From contig DYIG01000099.1 in the NCBI GenBank assembly GCA_020723725.1, forward strand, positions 1 to 6,291: a DNA stretch of 6,291 bases, written 5' to 3'. Of this stretch, positions 5,013-6,291 are shown in pieces. The notes under the pieces were generated by a model, which saw only the letters and a program-made list of their open reading frames with translations, made no database searches and was not told where the DNA came from. The position numbers and the translations under genes were made by a program. Numbering within the stretch: position 1 is the first letter of the stretch; each line of letters starts with the position of its first letter. The DNA is from Thermaerobacter marianensis (lineage in GTDB: Bacteria; Bacillota; Sulfobacillia; DYIH01; DYIG01).

Positions 5013-6161
5013 ATGAACATGGATAACGACCGTCTCCCCGCCAAGGTATTGGTCTTTCTTCTTACCGTATCACTGTTGCCGATTGAAATGCTGATACTAC
5101 CGGCGGAACTGGTTTCAAAAGCCCAGAATGAAAGCATTTTCGCCCTTATCGGTGGAGCCGTGTTGGCCGCCCTGGCCATCACCCTGATCGCCACCCTCAT
5201 GCAACGCTACCCCGGGCAGGGTTTGTTTGAAATAAGCCGCGACTCCCTGGGGCCGGTAATTGGCACCATCGTGTCCCTCGCCTACGCCGTATTCTGGTTA
5301 CTGATGAGTGCCGGGATCCTCCGCGGGGTTGCAGAGATGGTCCGCGATACACTCCTCGCCTTCACCCCAAAATGGGCGACCATGCTATTCATGTCTCTTG
5401 GGGCAGTCTACCTGGCCGTACACGGAATTGAACCCATCGGTCGATTGGCGCAACTAACAGTTCCTATCGTCCTCGCGATAGTGCTGCTATTCCTCATGGG
5501 AACGATCTATTCGGGCGAAATCACAAGGGCGCAGCCGTTCCTGGAACCCGGGGCAGCAGGCAGAATAATGGACGGGGCCATACACGCCTTTCACAGCTAC
5601 TGTGGCAGCTCGTCACTCCTGGTGCTGGGCCAATTCGTTCACCCTACCCATAGCCTGCTAGCCGCCAGCCTGACAGGCATCGGACTATCAACCGCCTTCT
5701 TCGCATTGGCCTTGGTAACGACGCTTACAATCTTGGGCACTGCGGGGATCACCATGTACCACTGGCCCCTCCTGGTTTCAGTACAAAACCTCAGGATACC
5801 CACCTTCCTGGTGGAAAAGGTAGATTCCTTCTTCCTGGCGGAATGGGTAATGTTTACCTACATCTCTCTGGTCCTGATGTACGTGGTTTCCGGGCTGACA
5901 ATGAAGAAGGTCTTAAGATTACGGTCTAATCTCTGGCCAACCCTTGGCATTGCAGTCCTGGCCTACCTCATTGGCCTCATCCCCAAACACTATGAACACT
6001 ATATATCTTTCAACGACGAGTGGCTATGCAATGGCATTTACGGCGTACCCTTCAGTTTTCTTCTCCCCGTTTTTATGCTGATCGTCAGCATCATCCGAAA
6101 CCGACGGCATACCTCTGGCAAAACAGTAGTACCTTTATCACGGGAGCAGCGGGGTCGATAG
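5013..6161 (+). CDS. Spore germination permease, GerAB family (APC superfamily)
   Basis: A 382-residue membrane protein with about ten hydrophobic helices, close to the usual 365-375 of GerAB/GerKB proteins. Family traits are the first helix ending in PIEMLILPAELV, a second block with YPGQGLFEISRDSLGP, the helix-3 segment SLAYAVFWLL, and a basic cytoplasmic tail (RNRRHTSGK). GerAB subunits sit in the inner spore membrane and bind germinants (often amino acids) in a complex with GerAA and GerAC. Neither partner gene is visible here, so this is an orphan B subunit in this window, or the partners lie to the right. ATG 5013 is used, with ATG 5019 two codons on; the SD is poor (AGGTG, about 11 bases away). 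It lies 109 bases after the antiporter on the same strand. Confidence 0.88.
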   Translation: MNMDNDRLPAKVLVFLLTVSLLPIEMLILPAELVSKAQNESIFALIGGAVLAALAITLIATLMQRYPGQGLFEISRDSLGPVIGTIVSLAYAVFWLLMSAGILRGVAEMVRDTLLAFTPKWATMLFMSLGAVYLAVHGIEPIGRLAQLTVPIVLAIVLLFLMGTIYSGEITRAQPFLEPGAAGRIMDGAIHAFHSYCGSSSLLVLGQFVHPTHSLLAASLTGIGLSTAFFALALVTTLTILGTAGITMYHWPLLVSVQNLRIPTFLVEKVDSFFLAEWVMFTYISLVLMYVVSGLTMKKVLRLRSNLWPTLGIAVLAYLIGLIPKHYEHYISFNDEWLCNGIYGVPFSFLLPVFMLIVSIIRNRRHTSGKTVVPLSREQRGR

Positions 6162-6172
6162 GGTGGTCGAAG

Positions 6173-6291
6173 ATGGGGATGCGAGGGAGCTCCGTGGGTG
6201 TGGGCAGGTTTTCACCGCTATTTGAAATACCGATTATGATAGCCGCTGTTGCCTCTGCCATCTTCATGGTGGCCTATCCCGAGACTGTCTT
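6173..6291 (+). CDS. Unrecognised membrane protein, N-terminal fragment cut by window edge
   Basis: An open frame of 39 codons running off the right end. AGGGTGG (6160-6166) lies 6 bases before ATG 6173, and the gene begins only 11 bases after the GerAB-like stop, so the two are probably co-transcribed. The visible protein has a short polar start (MGMRGSSVGVGRFSPL) and then a membrane helix (EIPIMIAAVASAIFMVAY). It lacks the lipobox expected of GerAC in this stretch and does not read as GerAA. I do not recognise the family; with only 39 residues it could also be a small single-helix protein. Confidence 0.5.
   Translation, partial: MGMRGSSVGVGRFSPLFEIPIMIAAVASAIFMVAYPETV

Overview
The window looks like a piece of chromosome from a spore-forming, mid-to-high GC Firmicute, most like the Clostridia of the Peptococcaceae type (Pelotomaculum/Desulfotomaculum relatives). 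This is an inference from four things: a GerAB-family spore germination permease, a YlbL/SepM-like membrane protease, frequent GTG/TTG starts with strong GGAGG Shine-Dalgarno sites, and GC-rich third codon positions. No RNA gene, insertion sequence, CRISPR array or integrase is visible.

Left half, all on the minus strand (bases 1-3786). Reading in the direction of transcription there is an ABC permease, its ATPase (4-base overlap), a Lon-type (S16) serine protease with a membrane anchor, a small zinc-binding CZB-domain protein, and then cysH, an assimilatory APS reductase cut by the left edge. cysH has its own good sigma-A promoter with an extended -10 and a small inverted repeat at the predicted transcription start. 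The ABC pair belongs to the nitrate/sulfonate/taurine importer family. Its substrate-binding protein is not in the window, and the nearby cysH only hints at a sulfur substrate.

Right half, plus strand (bases 3860-6291). A CaCA-family Ca2+/H+ antiporter is transcribed divergently from the ABC operon, followed by the GerAB-like permease and the start of an unrecognised membrane protein cut by the right edge. The 73-base divergent gap holds a strong imperfect hairpin with nested repeats.

Most of the window is ordinary accessory metabolism and transport, and I see no convincing new multi-gene system. The places most worth checking are: (a) the 3' end of the CZB gene, where a near-copy of the gene's own ribosome-binding region reappears and a plausible 33-codon continuation lies in a shifted frame; (b) a hydrophobic 24-codon open stretch directly in frame after the ATPase stop codon; (c) the protease, which has the YlbL layout without its PDZ domain; (d) the palindromic divergent control region.
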